Assembly: GCA_016124235.1 (NCBI GenBank)
Contig: WGOC01000017.1
Location: forward strand, 186,001 to 250,000
From: a bacterium
GTDB taxonomy: Bacteria; Verrucomicrobiota; Verrucomicrobiia; Limisphaerales; RI-55
Direction of reading: 5' to 3'
Length of the DNA: 64,000 nucleotides
A program made the position numbers and the translations under genes. Shown here piece by piece: positions 10,119-19,768 of the stretch. The notes below the pieces were generated by a model that was not told the DNA's origin, made no database searches, and saw nothing but the letters and a program-made list of their open reading frames with translations. Position 1 is the first letter of the stretch. Each line of letters opens with the position of its first letter.

Positions 10119-11693
10119 CTAAAATCGAGACTTGCTCGGCTCGATGCGCAGGAAATCGAATTTACCGGTCGCATCCGCCGCTCCGCCGGCCGTCAGTCCG
10201 ATGCGGATGCTGCGGTCCCATGGCGGAAGATAGCCGCCATCCGCCTGGTCGCCCACCGGTTGCCAATCCTTGCCGTCGCGACTGACGGAGAACAGGAAGC
10301 GATTTCCATTTGCGACGCGGATCTGGAGATACACCTTGGCCCAATCCACCTTGGGCAATTCGGCCAGCGTCTTTTGTTCGTCGCGCTGGCGCTGCCAGAC
10401 GATGGCCTTGCTTTCAGTGATGCCGACGCCGATCGCATTGCCCGGATCACCGATGGCCGCGAGTCCGACCGTGACGCCAGGCCGGAGGTCGCGAACCGTG
10501 ACTAAAGTCGTCGCGGTGTAGTCGCCGCTGGTGGTGGAACGTGCGACGATCGCTCCCGCTGTGTCGGTGGCGCGTTCAGGTTGCGGCGTCAACTCCAACA
10601 CGCCACCTTTCAACGCGATGATCGGCATGTTGTTTTGTGGCCATTGCCAGCCGGGCCGCAGATCGCCGCTGGCGAAGTCGTCATCAAAACTCAGTTCCGC
10701 GTGCTTTTGTTTCGCTCCGAACGGCGATGGCGCGGTGATCGCCGGACCGTTTCCGTCGTTGATCGTTGGCCAGTCGTCGGCACCAAATTTGACTTCCTCG
10801 AGCCACATTTCGCGGCCGGTGAAGGTGAACGTTTTGGCATCGTAAGCGTGGTGCAAAAGCCAGTAACGGCCCTGCGGGTCGGTCACGATGCTGCCGTGTC
10901 CCGGACACTTAACTTGTTCGGTGCCGGTCATGATCGGGTTGGCGGGGTTCTTTTCCCACGGACCTAGCAACGCCTTGCTGCGGGCAACGCCCATCGCGTA
11001 AGTGCAACCGCGACCACAGCAACCATTCCCCGAGTAAAAGAGATAAAAGTAGTCGCCACGCTTCAAAATGAACGGGCCCTCGACCAACCCGCCTTCCCAC
11101 GGTTCGTCGTTGCGGATCAATTCGTGTTTTTCGCCGATCAACTTGGTCCCGGTTTCGTCGAGTTGCTGCGCCCAGATCGGCGTGGGTTGCCGGCGGCTGT
11201 TGCCGTCTTCCTTCCAGACCAGCCAACGCTCGCCCGTTTCATCGGTGACTGGGTCGGCATCTATGGAGCCATCGTCCTGCGCGACCAGCGGACCATGATC
11301 GGTGTAGGGGCCTTCCGGTCGATCGGCGGTGGCGACCGCGACGGCGAGGGGTCCGTCCTTTTTGCGGGCGGTGTAATAGACAAAGTAATGGCCGTTCCAG
11401 AAGGAGATTTCCGGCGCCCAAAAATTACCTGCCGCCCAAGAGGGTCGCTGCTTGAGCACCGGGCCAACGATCTCCCAGTTCACGAGGTCGGTGGAATGCA
11501 GCAAAGGAAACTGCGGCCCCCATTCGGACGATGTGGCGGTTGCGTAATAGTCGTCACCCACGCGAATCACCGATGGATCGGGATAATCCCCGGCCATCAC
11601 GGGATTGGTGTAGGTGACGTCGGCGGCCGATGCTAGTTGACTTCGCATGACCGTCATCACAATTCCGATAACGACAATAAACATTCGCCTCAT
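10119..11693 (-). CDS. Glycoside hydrolase family 43 protein (secreted)
   Basis: YTNPVMAGDYPDPSVIRVGDDYYATATSSEW; five-blade propeller plus C-terminal lectin-like/DUF1349-like domain. Confidence 0.9.
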   Translation of the reverse strand: MRRMFIVVIGIVMTVMRSQLASAADVTYTNPVMAGDYPDPSVIRVGDDYYATATSSEWGPQFPLLHSTDLVNWEIVGPVLKQRPSWAAGNFWAPEISFWNGHYFVYYTARKKDGPLAVAVATADRPEGPYTDHGPLVAQDDGSIDADPVTDETGERWLVWKEDGNSRRQPTPIWAQQLDETGTKLIGEKHELIRNDEPWEGGLVEGPFILKRGDYFYLFYSGNGCCGRGCTYAMGVARSKALLGPWEKNPANPIMTGTEQVKCPGHGSIVTDPQGRYWLLHHAYDAKTFTFTGREMWLEEVKFGADDWPTINDGNGPAITAPSPFGAKQKHAELSFDDDFASGDLRPGWQWPQNNMPIIALKGGVLELTPQPERATDTAGAIVARSTTSGDYTATTLVTVRDLRPGVTVGLAAIGDPGNAIGVGITESKAIVWQRQRDEQKTLAELPKVDWAKVYLQIRVANGNRFLFSVSRDGKDWQPVGDQADGGYLPPWDRSIRIGLTAGGAADATGKFDFLRIEPSKSRF

Positions 11694-12304
11694 AACATCT
11701 TTACCAAAACCAAAGATACATCGTCCGGAAGAGCGCCCGAAGGATAACGTACCAACGCCATTAGGAGATCAAGCGCCACGCCTGCCTCATTAGTCCTCAC
11801 AATATCTGCGATCTTCCCACGACTGGCGTACTTGAACAACCCATCGCTGGCAACCAACAGTCTTCCAGTAAGTCCAGTTCGTTCGAAACCGACGGGATTC
11901 GTCGCGCCACTTCCAAGGAGCGGTTTCCGAACTTGTCCAGATGAAAGATCGTCAATTCCTTCATCTGAAATCAACCATGCACCAGAATCGCCAACACTTG
12001 CTCCAACCAATTTTGAGGCGCTGATGCGAATTGCGATTATCGTTGTTTCACCAGTGCCACGGTTGTCAGACAGATCTTTATCCAGTCGAGAAAGCATTTC
12101 GACAAACGAATCAGAGTTGAATCCAACCGTTCGCAACTGAGCGCGGGCAGCGTTCGCGGCAACATCCGCCGCATCGGCACCGCCCGACATTCCACCAGCA
12201 CCGTCAGCTAACACAACCATGACATCAGATTCATCACGATCGATCGCCACTCTGTCTTCAAGAATGTCCCCAGCTGATTCAATTCGATGGACAACTTCAA
12301 ACAT
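11690..12304 (-). CDS. PP2C-family protein phosphatase
   Basis: VLADGAGGMSGGADAADVA, VGDSGAWLI, VASDGLFKYAS motifs; 4-bp ATGA overlap with the GH43 gene. Confidence 0.85.
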   Translation of the reverse strand: MFEVVHRIESAGDILEDRVAIDRDESDVMVVLADGAGGMSGGADAADVAANAARAQLRTVGFNSDSFVEMLSRLDKDLSDNRGTGETTIIAIRISASKLVGASVGDSGAWLISDEGIDDLSSGQVRKPLLGSGATNPVGFERTGLTGRLLVASDGLFKYASRGKIADIVRTNEAGVALDLLMALVRYPSGALPDDVSLVLVKML

Positions 12305-12322
12305 GGAATTCGGGCAATTCGT

Positions 12323-13330
12323 TCAATACTTCCGATTCGGCAGCTCCGCCGCCGCATTGCTCACGTCAAACACGCGGTCGTGCACGATCGTCTTCTTCGG
12401 CAGCGTCTCGCCCTTAACCGCCTTTTCCACGGCATCGAAGGCCATCGGCCCGAGCAACGGGTTGCACTCGACCGTGCAGTTCATGTTGCCGGCGACCAAG
12501 GCTTTAAAGGCGTCCTGCACGCCGTCCACCGAAACCACGATCACGTCTGTGCCGGGTTTCTTGCCGGCTTCTTCCAATGCCTGAATTGCGCCGAGCGCCA
12601 TGTCGTCGTTGTGCGAGTAAACGGCCGTGACCTCGGGATGCACCTTGAGCAGCGCCTCCATCACTTGTTTGCCACCGCTGCGGCGGAAGTCACCGCTCTG
12701 TGACGCCACAATTTTCATATCCGGATGATCCTTGATGCCTTCCTCGAAACCTTTCTTGCGATCGATCGCCGGGGCCGCGCCGGGAGTGCCCTGCAATTCA
12801 ATGATCGTTGCTTTGCCGTCGGTTTTCTTGATCAACCAATCCGCTGCCATCTTACCCTCGGCGACGAAGTCTGACGCGATCAGCGTGGCGTAGAGCGAAT
12901 CGTCGTCGACCTTGATGCCGCGATCGACGAGGACGACCGGAATCTTCGCCTGTTTGGCTTCCTTGAGCACCGGCTCCCAACCGGTCTCGACGATCGGCGC
13001 GAGGATGATCGCGTCCACGCCCTGGGCGATGAAACTGCGGATGGCCTTGATCTCGTTCTCCTGTTTGCTCTGCGCGTCCGAGAATTTGAGATTCACGCCG
13101 CGCTTCGCGGCTTCGGCCTTGATGGATTCGGTCTCGGCCGTCCGCCACGCGCCTTCGGCTCCGACCTGGGCGAACCCAACGGTCAAGGCTTTCGCGGACG
13201 GTTTGCTTTCACCACCGGCGGAGGACGAAGACGAATCATTGGACGGACCGCAACCCGTCAAAACGAGAGCGGTGAGACATGCAGCCAGGCCGAGCAGCCC
13301 ACGGCGGTTGAACGGAGTGAATGATTTCAT
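12323..13330 (-). CDS. ytfQ: Galactofuranose-type ABC transporter substrate-binding protein (YtfQ-like)
   Basis: TVGFAQVGAEGAWRTAETESIKAEAAKRG and GVDAIILAPIVETGWEPVLKEAKQAKIPVVLVDRGI closely match YtfQ; lipobox LTGC; start at MKSFTPFNRRG. Confidence 0.9.
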   Translation of the reverse strand: MKSFTPFNRRGLLGLAACLTALVLTGCGPSNDSSSSSAGGESKPSAKALTVGFAQVGAEGAWRTAETESIKAEAAKRGVNLKFSDAQSKQENEIKAIRSFIAQGVDAIILAPIVETGWEPVLKEAKQAKIPVVLVDRGIKVDDDSLYATLIASDFVAEGKMAADWLIKKTDGKATIIELQGTPGAAPAIDRKKGFEEGIKDHPDMKIVASQSGDFRRSGGKQVMEALLKVHPEVTAVYSHNDDMALGAIQALEEAGKKPGTDVIVVSVDGVQDAFKALVAGNMNCTVECNPLLGPMAFDAVEKAVKGETLPKKTIVHDRVFDVSNAAAELPNRKY

Positions 13331-13356
13331 AAATGGGTCAAAGTTGATGAACGGAA

Positions 13357-13586
13357 GGAAACCACGAATCAACACGAATGCACACGAATAATCCCACCGT
13401 GACGCAAATCCGCCAGACTGGTGGGGCGAGCTCTCCGAGCCCGCCTTCAAACGAGTTTGAGAGAGTCGATTCCCAAGGCGCGCACGGAGTGCCCACCCCA
13501 CCTCACTCGGCTCTCCGCCACGTCGCGATTCAAGGACACGATCGCCATCCTTCCATTCATGTCGATAGGTGTTCATTCGTGGTTCA
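13357..13586. repeat. Composite dispersed repeat (copy A) with nested inverted repeats
   Basis: Outer arms accacgaatcaacacgaat (13361-) and gttcattcgtggttca (13571-13586); inner ggtggggcgagctctccgagcccgcctt ... gcacggagtgcccaccccacc (13420-13502). Confidence 0.75.
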
Positions 13587-13595
13587 ATCAGTTGC

Positions 13596-14573
13596 TCACG
13601 TCGTGCTCCGTGCGGTCGCGCGGCTGGTGATCGCTTTCTGCAAGAGGATGAACAATAGCAGCAACAAACCGATCGCGATGCGTAACCACCAGGAATTCAG
13701 CCGACCGTCAAACACAAGTGCGGACTGAATTGTCCCGAAGATCAGCACCCCCAGCAATGTGCCTTCGACCGAGCCCACGCCACCGGTGAGCAGCGTCCCG
13801 CCGATCACCACCGCCGCAATGGCATCGAGCTCGAGACCCGAACCCATCGCCGGATTGCCGGACCCGGTGTAAAATGTCGCAACGATTCCCGCGAGCGCGG
13901 AACAAAAGCCATTGACGGCGTACACCGCAATTTGCGTTCGTCCGACCGGCAGTCCCATCAACCGGGCGGAATCGGGATTGCCTCCTAGCGCAAATGTGTT
14001 TCGTCCATAGGTGGTAAAGTGCGCGACGAAAACGGCCACGACAAACGCGGCCAAGAAGATCAACGCGGTCGCCGGCAGAGCCGCCCGGCCACCGATCGGC
14101 AATCGCACGTTCAACACGGCGTCGTAAAACGGGTTGTTGATCCCGACCGATTCGGCATTCACGACGAACGCCATTCCGCGGGCGAAGAACATGCCGCCTA
14201 ATGTCACCAGAAACGCAGGCAATTCGAATCGTTGAATCAAGAAACCCTGCCCGAGTCCGAAGAGCGTTCCGGCGGCTAGCGCCACAAGCATCGCCGGCAC
14301 CGGATGCCAGTGGTGACCGGTGATCAGCGTCGCCACCAGCACCGTGGTAAACGCGATCGCCGATCCAATACTGAGATCAATTCCACCGGACAAGATGACA
14401 AACGTCATCCCGACGGATGCGATGCCCAGCACGGCGTTGTCGGCAAAAAGGTTGGCAATCACACGCAACGAAAAGAACCCGTCGTAAAGTACGGATGCCG
14501 TCCCAAACAAAACGACGAGCACCACGGCTGTCGCCAGCAACGGGATGTTGATGCGTCGGGCAAAACGGTTCAT
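13596..14573 (-). CDS. yjfF: Sugar ABC transporter permease (YjfF-like)
   Basis: Hydrophobic RbsC-family permease, GMTFVILSGGIDLSIGS; start at MNRFARRINIPLL. Confidence 0.9.
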   Translation of the reverse strand: MNRFARRINIPLLATAVVLVVLFGTASVLYDGFFSLRVIANLFADNAVLGIASVGMTFVILSGGIDLSIGSAIAFTTVLVATLITGHHWHPVPAMLVALAAGTLFGLGQGFLIQRFELPAFLVTLGGMFFARGMAFVVNAESVGINNPFYDAVLNVRLPIGGRAALPATALIFLAAFVVAVFVAHFTTYGRNTFALGGNPDSARLMGLPVGRTQIAVYAVNGFCSALAGIVATFYTGSGNPAMGSGLELDAIAAVVIGGTLLTGGVGSVEGTLLGVLIFGTIQSALVFDGRLNSWWLRIAIGLLLLLFILLQKAITSRATARSTT

Positions 14574-15589
14574 GTCGTCGCCCTCCGGGGAAGCAGTCCG
14601 CGCAACGCGTCGCGGAATTTCGCCGATTGCAACAGGCACGCCGCGACGATCACGATCGCCTTTGGCACCGGAGCAATCGCGGGAGGCATTCCGAGATTGT
14701 ACATCGTCGTGGTCAAGGTCTGGATCAACAACGCGCCAATCATCGAACCAACCAACGTGAAACGTCCACCCGTCAACGCCGTGCCGCCGACAACCACCGC
14801 AAAGATCGCGTCAAGTTCCATCATCTCGCCGACACGGTTTGCGTCCGCCGCCTTGATGTTCGACGACGCGATCAAACCGGCGATCCCGGCGCAGACTCCG
14901 GAGAACGCGTAAACGAGCACCTTGATCCGGGCCGTCGGCACGCCGCAAAACCGGCTGGCGGTTTCGTTGTCACCCGTTGCTTCGAGAAACAGTCCGACCG
15001 CCGTTCGCCGCGTGATCCACAACGTGGCCACCAGCGTGACCAGCACGATCGTGGTAGTAAACGGCAGTCCGAACAAATGGCCGTTGCCAACATAAACGTA
15101 AGAGGCCCGTTCAAACGTGATCACCTGCCCTCCGGTCAGGAGCATCGCAATTCCGCGCCCCGTCACCATGAGGATCAACGTCGCGATGATCGGTTGAATC
15201 CGAAGCGCGGTGACCATCAAGCCGTTGAAGGCGCCGAAAAGTCCGCACAAAGCCAGGCACGCGGGCACAACGATCCCAAACGGCAATGACGTCTTCGTGA
15301 CCAGCAACGCTCCAGTTGCCGCCGCAACCGCCATGAGCGAGCCGACGGACAAATCCACGCCGCCGGAAGCAATCACGAGTGTCATTCCCAGCGAAAGCAA
15401 CATGACCTTCGATCCCTGATTCAGGATGTCCACAAGCGTGCCGTAAAGATGGCCGTCCTTGATTTCGAAATGAAAGAACGACGGAGCGAAGATCAGGTTG
15501 AACAACAGCAGTGCCGCGAGGCTGAGGACCGGCCAGAGCAATCGCCCGCCACCAAACCACCCACGGATCTTCTTCTCGGAATCACTCAT
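14570..15589 (-). CDS. ytfT: Sugar ABC transporter permease (YtfT-like)
   Basis: RbsC-family permease, LGMTLVIASGGVDLSVGSLMA; overlaps neighbours by 4 and 8 bp. Confidence 0.9.
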   Translation of the reverse strand: MSDSEKKIRGWFGGGRLLWPVLSLAALLLFNLIFAPSFFHFEIKDGHLYGTLVDILNQGSKVMLLSLGMTLVIASGGVDLSVGSLMAVAAATGALLVTKTSLPFGIVVPACLALCGLFGAFNGLMVTALRIQPIIATLILMVTGRGIAMLLTGGQVITFERASYVYVGNGHLFGLPFTTTIVLVTLVATLWITRRTAVGLFLEATGDNETASRFCGVPTARIKVLVYAFSGVCAGIAGLIASSNIKAADANRVGEMMELDAIFAVVVGGTALTGGRFTLVGSMIGALLIQTLTTTMYNLGMPPAIAPVPKAIVIVAACLLQSAKFRDALRGLLPRRATT

Positions 15590-17192
15590 GCGGCTGGGCG
15601 ATGAGGTTCATGATCCGGTGTTCGTCGAAATCGCCTTCCAGTTCGCCGACCTTGCGACGATCACGCAGCACGACCACGCGCTGGCTCACGCGAACGACTT
15701 CATCCAGTTCCGACGAAATGAAGAGCACGGCCATGCCGCGTTCCCGGAGGGATTCGACGAGTTTTTCGATTTCCGCCTTGGCGCCAACGTCGATGCCACG
15801 CGTTGGTTCGTCGAGGATGATCAACTTCGGTTGCATAGCCAGCCAGCGGGCAAGCAAAACCTTTTGCTGGTTGCCACCGGAGAGATTGCGGATCGGCGTT
15901 TCCGTGTCGGCGGTCTTGATGTTCAACGCGCGAATGTAGTGGTCGGCAATCCGCAATTGCTCGGGCAAAGGGAGCTGACGAAGCGCACCGCGACTCGCCT
16001 GCATGGCCAAAATCAGGTTTTCTCGAACGCTCAGGTTGGGCGCGATGCCCTCAGTCTTGCGATCCTCGGAGCAAAACGCCAGACCACGGGAAATGGCCTC
16101 GCGCGGTGAGCGCAGCGGAACCGGTTTGCCTTCGACGGAAACGTGGCCGGAATCCCGCGAATCGATGCCGAACAAAAGCCGCGCTGTTTCCGTGCGACCC
16201 GATCCAAGCAGCCCGGCAAGGCCGAGGACTTCACCGGCGTTGATCTGAAGATCGAGCGGTTCGACACCCATTTTGCGACCGATTGACTTGGCGGATAGGA
16301 AGGGAGTCTTTTTCGAGATTGTGGTGGGAGCCTCGGAGTCTCCTATCGCACTCGCGGATTCGAAGGTGGGGCGCGTCTCTCCGAGACCGCCTTTTGGGTG
16401 TCCCTCGGAGGCGGGCAGCGGAGTGCCCGCCCCACCTACCGACGAAGGCAGCTCACCACTTTCCTTGCCCAGCATTTTGGCGATCAACTCGAGCTTCGGG
16501 AGTTTCGCCGTTTCGAATTCACCGACCAAACCGCCGTTGCGCAATACCGTGATGCGATCGGTCACGGCATACACCTGATCGAGAAAATGGGTCACGAACG
16601 CGATCGCCAGTCCATCATCACGCAGCCGCCGCATCACGGCAAACAACGCTTCGCATTCCTGTTCATCGAGGCTCGATGTAGGCTCGTCGAGAATCAGCAG
16701 TTTTGCCTGAACGTCCAACGCGCGGGCAATCGCAATCATCTGCTGAATGGCGATCGAGCAGGATCGCAGTTCCCGTGAAACCTCGAGTTCGAGACCGAGC
16801 CGTTCGAGCGCGCGCGCCGCGTGGCGTCGCATGGCCCGCCACTGAATGATCCCAAACTTCTTTGGCTGGCGACCGAGCAGGATGTTCTCGGCAACCGACA
16901 ATGTCGGAATAAGATTCACCTCCTGGTAAACCGTGCTGATCCCCGCCGCCTCGGCCTCGCTCGGCGAGTTTGGCGAGATTTGCCGACCGTCAAATTCAAT
17001 CGTGCCGACATCGCGTGCATAAACTCCGGTGAGTATTTTGATCAACGTCGATTTTCCCGCGCCGTTCTCGCCCATCAGCGCATGGATTTCGCCGGCTCGC
17101 AGTGTGAGGTCCACTTTGTCCAGCGCCTTGACGCCGGGAAATGTTTTCCCGATGCCCCGCGCCAGCAACAATTCGTCAGTCCGATCACTCAT
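15582..17192 (-). CDS. ytfR: Sugar ABC transporter ATP-binding protein with two ABC domains (YtfR-like), with a repeat-derived linker insertion
   Basis: Walker A GENGAGKS, IRNLSGGNQQKVLLARWL, two ABC modules. Confidence 0.92.
   Translation of the reverse strand: MSDRTDELLLARGIGKTFPGVKALDKVDLTLRAGEIHALMGENGAGKSTLIKILTGVYARDVGTIEFDGRQISPNSPSEAEAAGISTVYQEVNLIPTLSVAENILLGRQPKKFGIIQWRAMRRHAARALERLGLELEVSRELRSCSIAIQQMIAIARALDVQAKLLILDEPTSSLDEQECEALFAVMRRLRDDGLAIAFVTHFLDQVYAVTDRITVLRNGGLVGEFETAKLPKLELIAKMLGKESGELPSSVGGAGTPLPASEGHPKGGLGETRPTFESASAIGDSEAPTTISKKTPFLSAKSIGRKMGVEPLDLQINAGEVLGLAGLLGSGRTETARLLFGIDSRDSGHVSVEGKPVPLRSPREAISRGLAFCSEDRKTEGIAPNLSVRENLILAMQASRGALRQLPLPEQLRIADHYIRALNIKTADTETPIRNLSGGNQQKVLLARWLAMQPKLIILDEPTRGIDVGAKAEIEKLVESLRERGMAVLFISSELDEVVRVSQRVVVLRDRRKVGELEGDFDEHRIMNLIAQPHE
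16365..16436. repeat. Palindromic repeat (copy B) inside ytfR-like coding sequence
   Basis: ggtggggcgcgtctctccgagaccgcctt ... gcagcggagtgcccgccccacc; clear similarity to copy A core. Confidence 0.8.
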
Positions 17193-18427
17193 GACTTGGG
17201 CGGCAATAGCGGCAATTCAAGTGGAGTGGCGCCGGCGGCGGGTCGCGAAACGAACATCGTTGGAACGATGCCCGTTTCACCTTGATAACGACCTCCCAAA
17301 GTGGCGGCAACTGCTTCCGCACGACGAGCATCCACGACCGCGATGCAACAACCGCCGAACCCACCGCCAGTCATGCGACAACCGAACACGCCGCCGTCCA
17401 AACCAATTTCGCCCGCGATTCTGACCACCAGATCCAACTCCGAGCAACTGACCTCAAAATCGTCGCGCAACGAATCATGGCTGGCGTACATCAACTCGCC
17501 GACTCCGTGCCAGTCACCGCCCTGCACGAGATCGGCCGCCCTTCGCGTTCGTGCAATTTCACCGATCACGTGACGCGCACGTTTCTTGATCGCTTCCGGC
17601 CAGTCGCCGGATTTTTCGTCGAGTTGAGTTGGCGTGGCATTACGCAAACTAGCGATGCCCAAAAGTTGCGCGGCTTCCTCGCATTGCGCGCGGCGCAAGG
17701 GATATTCACTGCTGCCGAGATTGTGGCGAATGTTGGTGTTGATGACGAGAAAGGTCACCGAGTGATCGTGGAGTGGAACCGGTGTCACCTCATGCGATCG
17801 GCAGTCGATCAGCAACAGATTGTTTTCCCGCCCGAACACCGACGCAAACTGATCCATGATACCGCACGGCACGCCAGCGAAGTCGTGTTCCGCTCGCTGA
17901 CACAACAACGCCTTTTCGACCTGGGGTGTTTGCCGTTGATTGGCGAGGTCCAGGATCGTGGCGGTCGCCACTTCCAGAGCGGCACTACTGCTCAAACCGC
18001 CTCCGATGGGCAAATCTGTGTCGATCAGAAGTTGCAGACCGCGCAGGGTTTCGCCGCGTTCGCGGTAACCGTGAATGACGCCCCGTAGATAATTGGACCA
18101 CGCCGGCTGACCGCGCTCGATCGTGCGCTCCAACGGCACGGCCGCATCTTCGCAATTCACTTCGCTGAAGATTTTGATCACCGGTTCAGTAATCGGGCTC
18201 GCGGCCATGATCACATGCCGATCGATCGCCATCGGCATGACCAGGCCGTCGCAATAATCGACGTGCTCACCGATCACATTGATGCGGCCGGGCGCGCATG
18301 CCAGCCAGCTCGGCGCGCAACGGAAACGGCGTGCGAACGCTTCGGCCGCGTCGCGTACCTTGACCGCCAGTGATCGGGCCGCAAGCAAAGCTGGTGCTCC
18401 GACCGAGCCAGTAGACGAGGTTTGCAT
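17189..18427 (-). CDS. galK: Galactokinase
   Basis: APGRINVIGEHVDYCDGLVMPMAI, GGGLSSSAALEVA, MTGGGFGGCCIAVV. Confidence 0.96.
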   Translation of the reverse strand: MQTSSTGSVGAPALLAARSLAVKVRDAAEAFARRFRCAPSWLACAPGRINVIGEHVDYCDGLVMPMAIDRHVIMAASPITEPVIKIFSEVNCEDAAVPLERTIERGQPAWSNYLRGVIHGYRERGETLRGLQLLIDTDLPIGGGLSSSAALEVATATILDLANQRQTPQVEKALLCQRAEHDFAGVPCGIMDQFASVFGRENNLLLIDCRSHEVTPVPLHDHSVTFLVINTNIRHNLGSSEYPLRRAQCEEAAQLLGIASLRNATPTQLDEKSGDWPEAIKKRARHVIGEIARTRRAADLVQGGDWHGVGELMYASHDSLRDDFEVSCSELDLVVRIAGEIGLDGGVFGCRMTGGGFGGCCIAVVDARRAEAVAATLGGRYQGETGIVPTMFVSRPAAGATPLELPLLPPKS

Positions 18428-18541
18428 GGATGACTGCGTGGCTATGAGAAACTACGCTACCGGATGCCGACCGCGAGGCAACGAGGATTCCGGTCGAACT
18501 TTGGAGAAATTCAGTCCATCATTTTGGTCGTTCCAATTTCA

Positions 18542-19717
18542 ATGAAACGCGCCGATCGAAAACAACCAAGACAACCCCACGTGGCGCTCCTGGTGGAGAC
18601 TTCTCTCGCTTCCGGCCGGGACATTTTGCGTGGCATCGCCCGCTACGTGCGGGACCACACGCCCTGGTCGCTTTACCACGAGCCGCGCAGCCTAGAGGAC
18701 GCCCTGCCCCCTTGGTTTCAGGACTGGGACGGCGATGGCATCATTGCGCGCGTGCAGACGCCGGCCATGGCACGGTCGATTGCCAAAACCGGAATTCCCA
18801 CCGTCGACGTACTGGGTGTGGTGCCGGATTGCAAGTTTCCGCTCGTGCATGTGGATGACCGGGAGATTGCCCGTCGCGCGGCCGAGCATCTTGTTGAGCG
18901 CGGCTTTCGCCACTTCGCTTTCTTCGGAATCGATCGAGAAAACTGGTCAACCGCTCGAGGCGACGCTTTCCGAGAATTTCTGGCCGATCAGGGGTTTGAT
19001 ACCGCGACATTTCAAGTGCCTCGCCACGAGCCCGCCGGCGAATCGTGGGAAACCCAACAGGACACCCTGGCCAGCTGGATTGGCACCCTGGCCAAGCCGG
19101 TCGGCGTGATGGTTTGCAGCGATCAACGGGGCCTCCAATTTCTCGACGCCTGTCGGCGCGCCGGCGTCACGGTACCCGACGAGGTCGCCGTCATCGGCGT
19201 CGACAACGACGAACCCTTGTGTGACGTCAGCAACCCGCCTTTGACAAGCATCTGGCCCGGCCACGTGCAGGTTGGTTATCAAGCGGCGGCATTGCTCCAG
19301 GAACTCATGCGCGGCCGATCAGCTCCGAAGAAGTCCATTCTGGTACCGCCTCGGGAAATCATCACCCGACGATCAACCGAAGTACTCGCTGTCGATGATC
19401 GTGCTGTCGCCGCCGCTTTGCGAATTGTGCGCGAACACGCCTGCGACCGGATTCGCGTCGACGACATTGCCACTCAGGTTGGCGTTTCGCGAAGCGTGCT
19501 CCAAAGACGTTTTCGAACGGTGCTAGGACGTACGCTCCACGAAGAACTGGTCAATCAACGAATCAAGCGCGCGCAGCAGTTATTGATCGATTCCGATCTG
19601 CCGCTGCTCGATGTCGCCGAGCGGGCCGGATTTGAACATCAGGAATACATGGGCGCGGTTTTCAAATCCCGAATGGGCATCACGCCGGCCCAATTCCGGA
19701 AGAACGGTCGCGGCTGA
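18542..19717 (+). CDS. XylR-like transcriptional regulator (LacI-type sensor + AraC HTH)
   Basis: VALLVETSLASGRDILRGIARYVRDHTPWSLYHEPR and C-terminal AraC helix-turn-helix. Confidence 0.92.
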   Translation: MKRADRKQPRQPHVALLVETSLASGRDILRGIARYVRDHTPWSLYHEPRSLEDALPPWFQDWDGDGIIARVQTPAMARSIAKTGIPTVDVLGVVPDCKFPLVHVDDREIARRAAEHLVERGFRHFAFFGIDRENWSTARGDAFREFLADQGFDTATFQVPRHEPAGESWETQQDTLASWIGTLAKPVGVMVCSDQRGLQFLDACRRAGVTVPDEVAVIGVDNDEPLCDVSNPPLTSIWPGHVQVGYQAAALLQELMRGRSAPKKSILVPPREIITRRSTEVLAVDDRAVAAALRIVREHACDRIRVDDIATQVGVSRSVLQRRFRTVLGRTLHEELVNQRIKRAQQLLIDSDLPLLDVAERAGFEHQEYMGAVFKSRMGITPAQFRKNGRG

Positions 19718-19768
19718 GTAATCAGTTAGTACCTGGTTTGTAGAGATGAAAGCGAGCAACGGAGCGGC

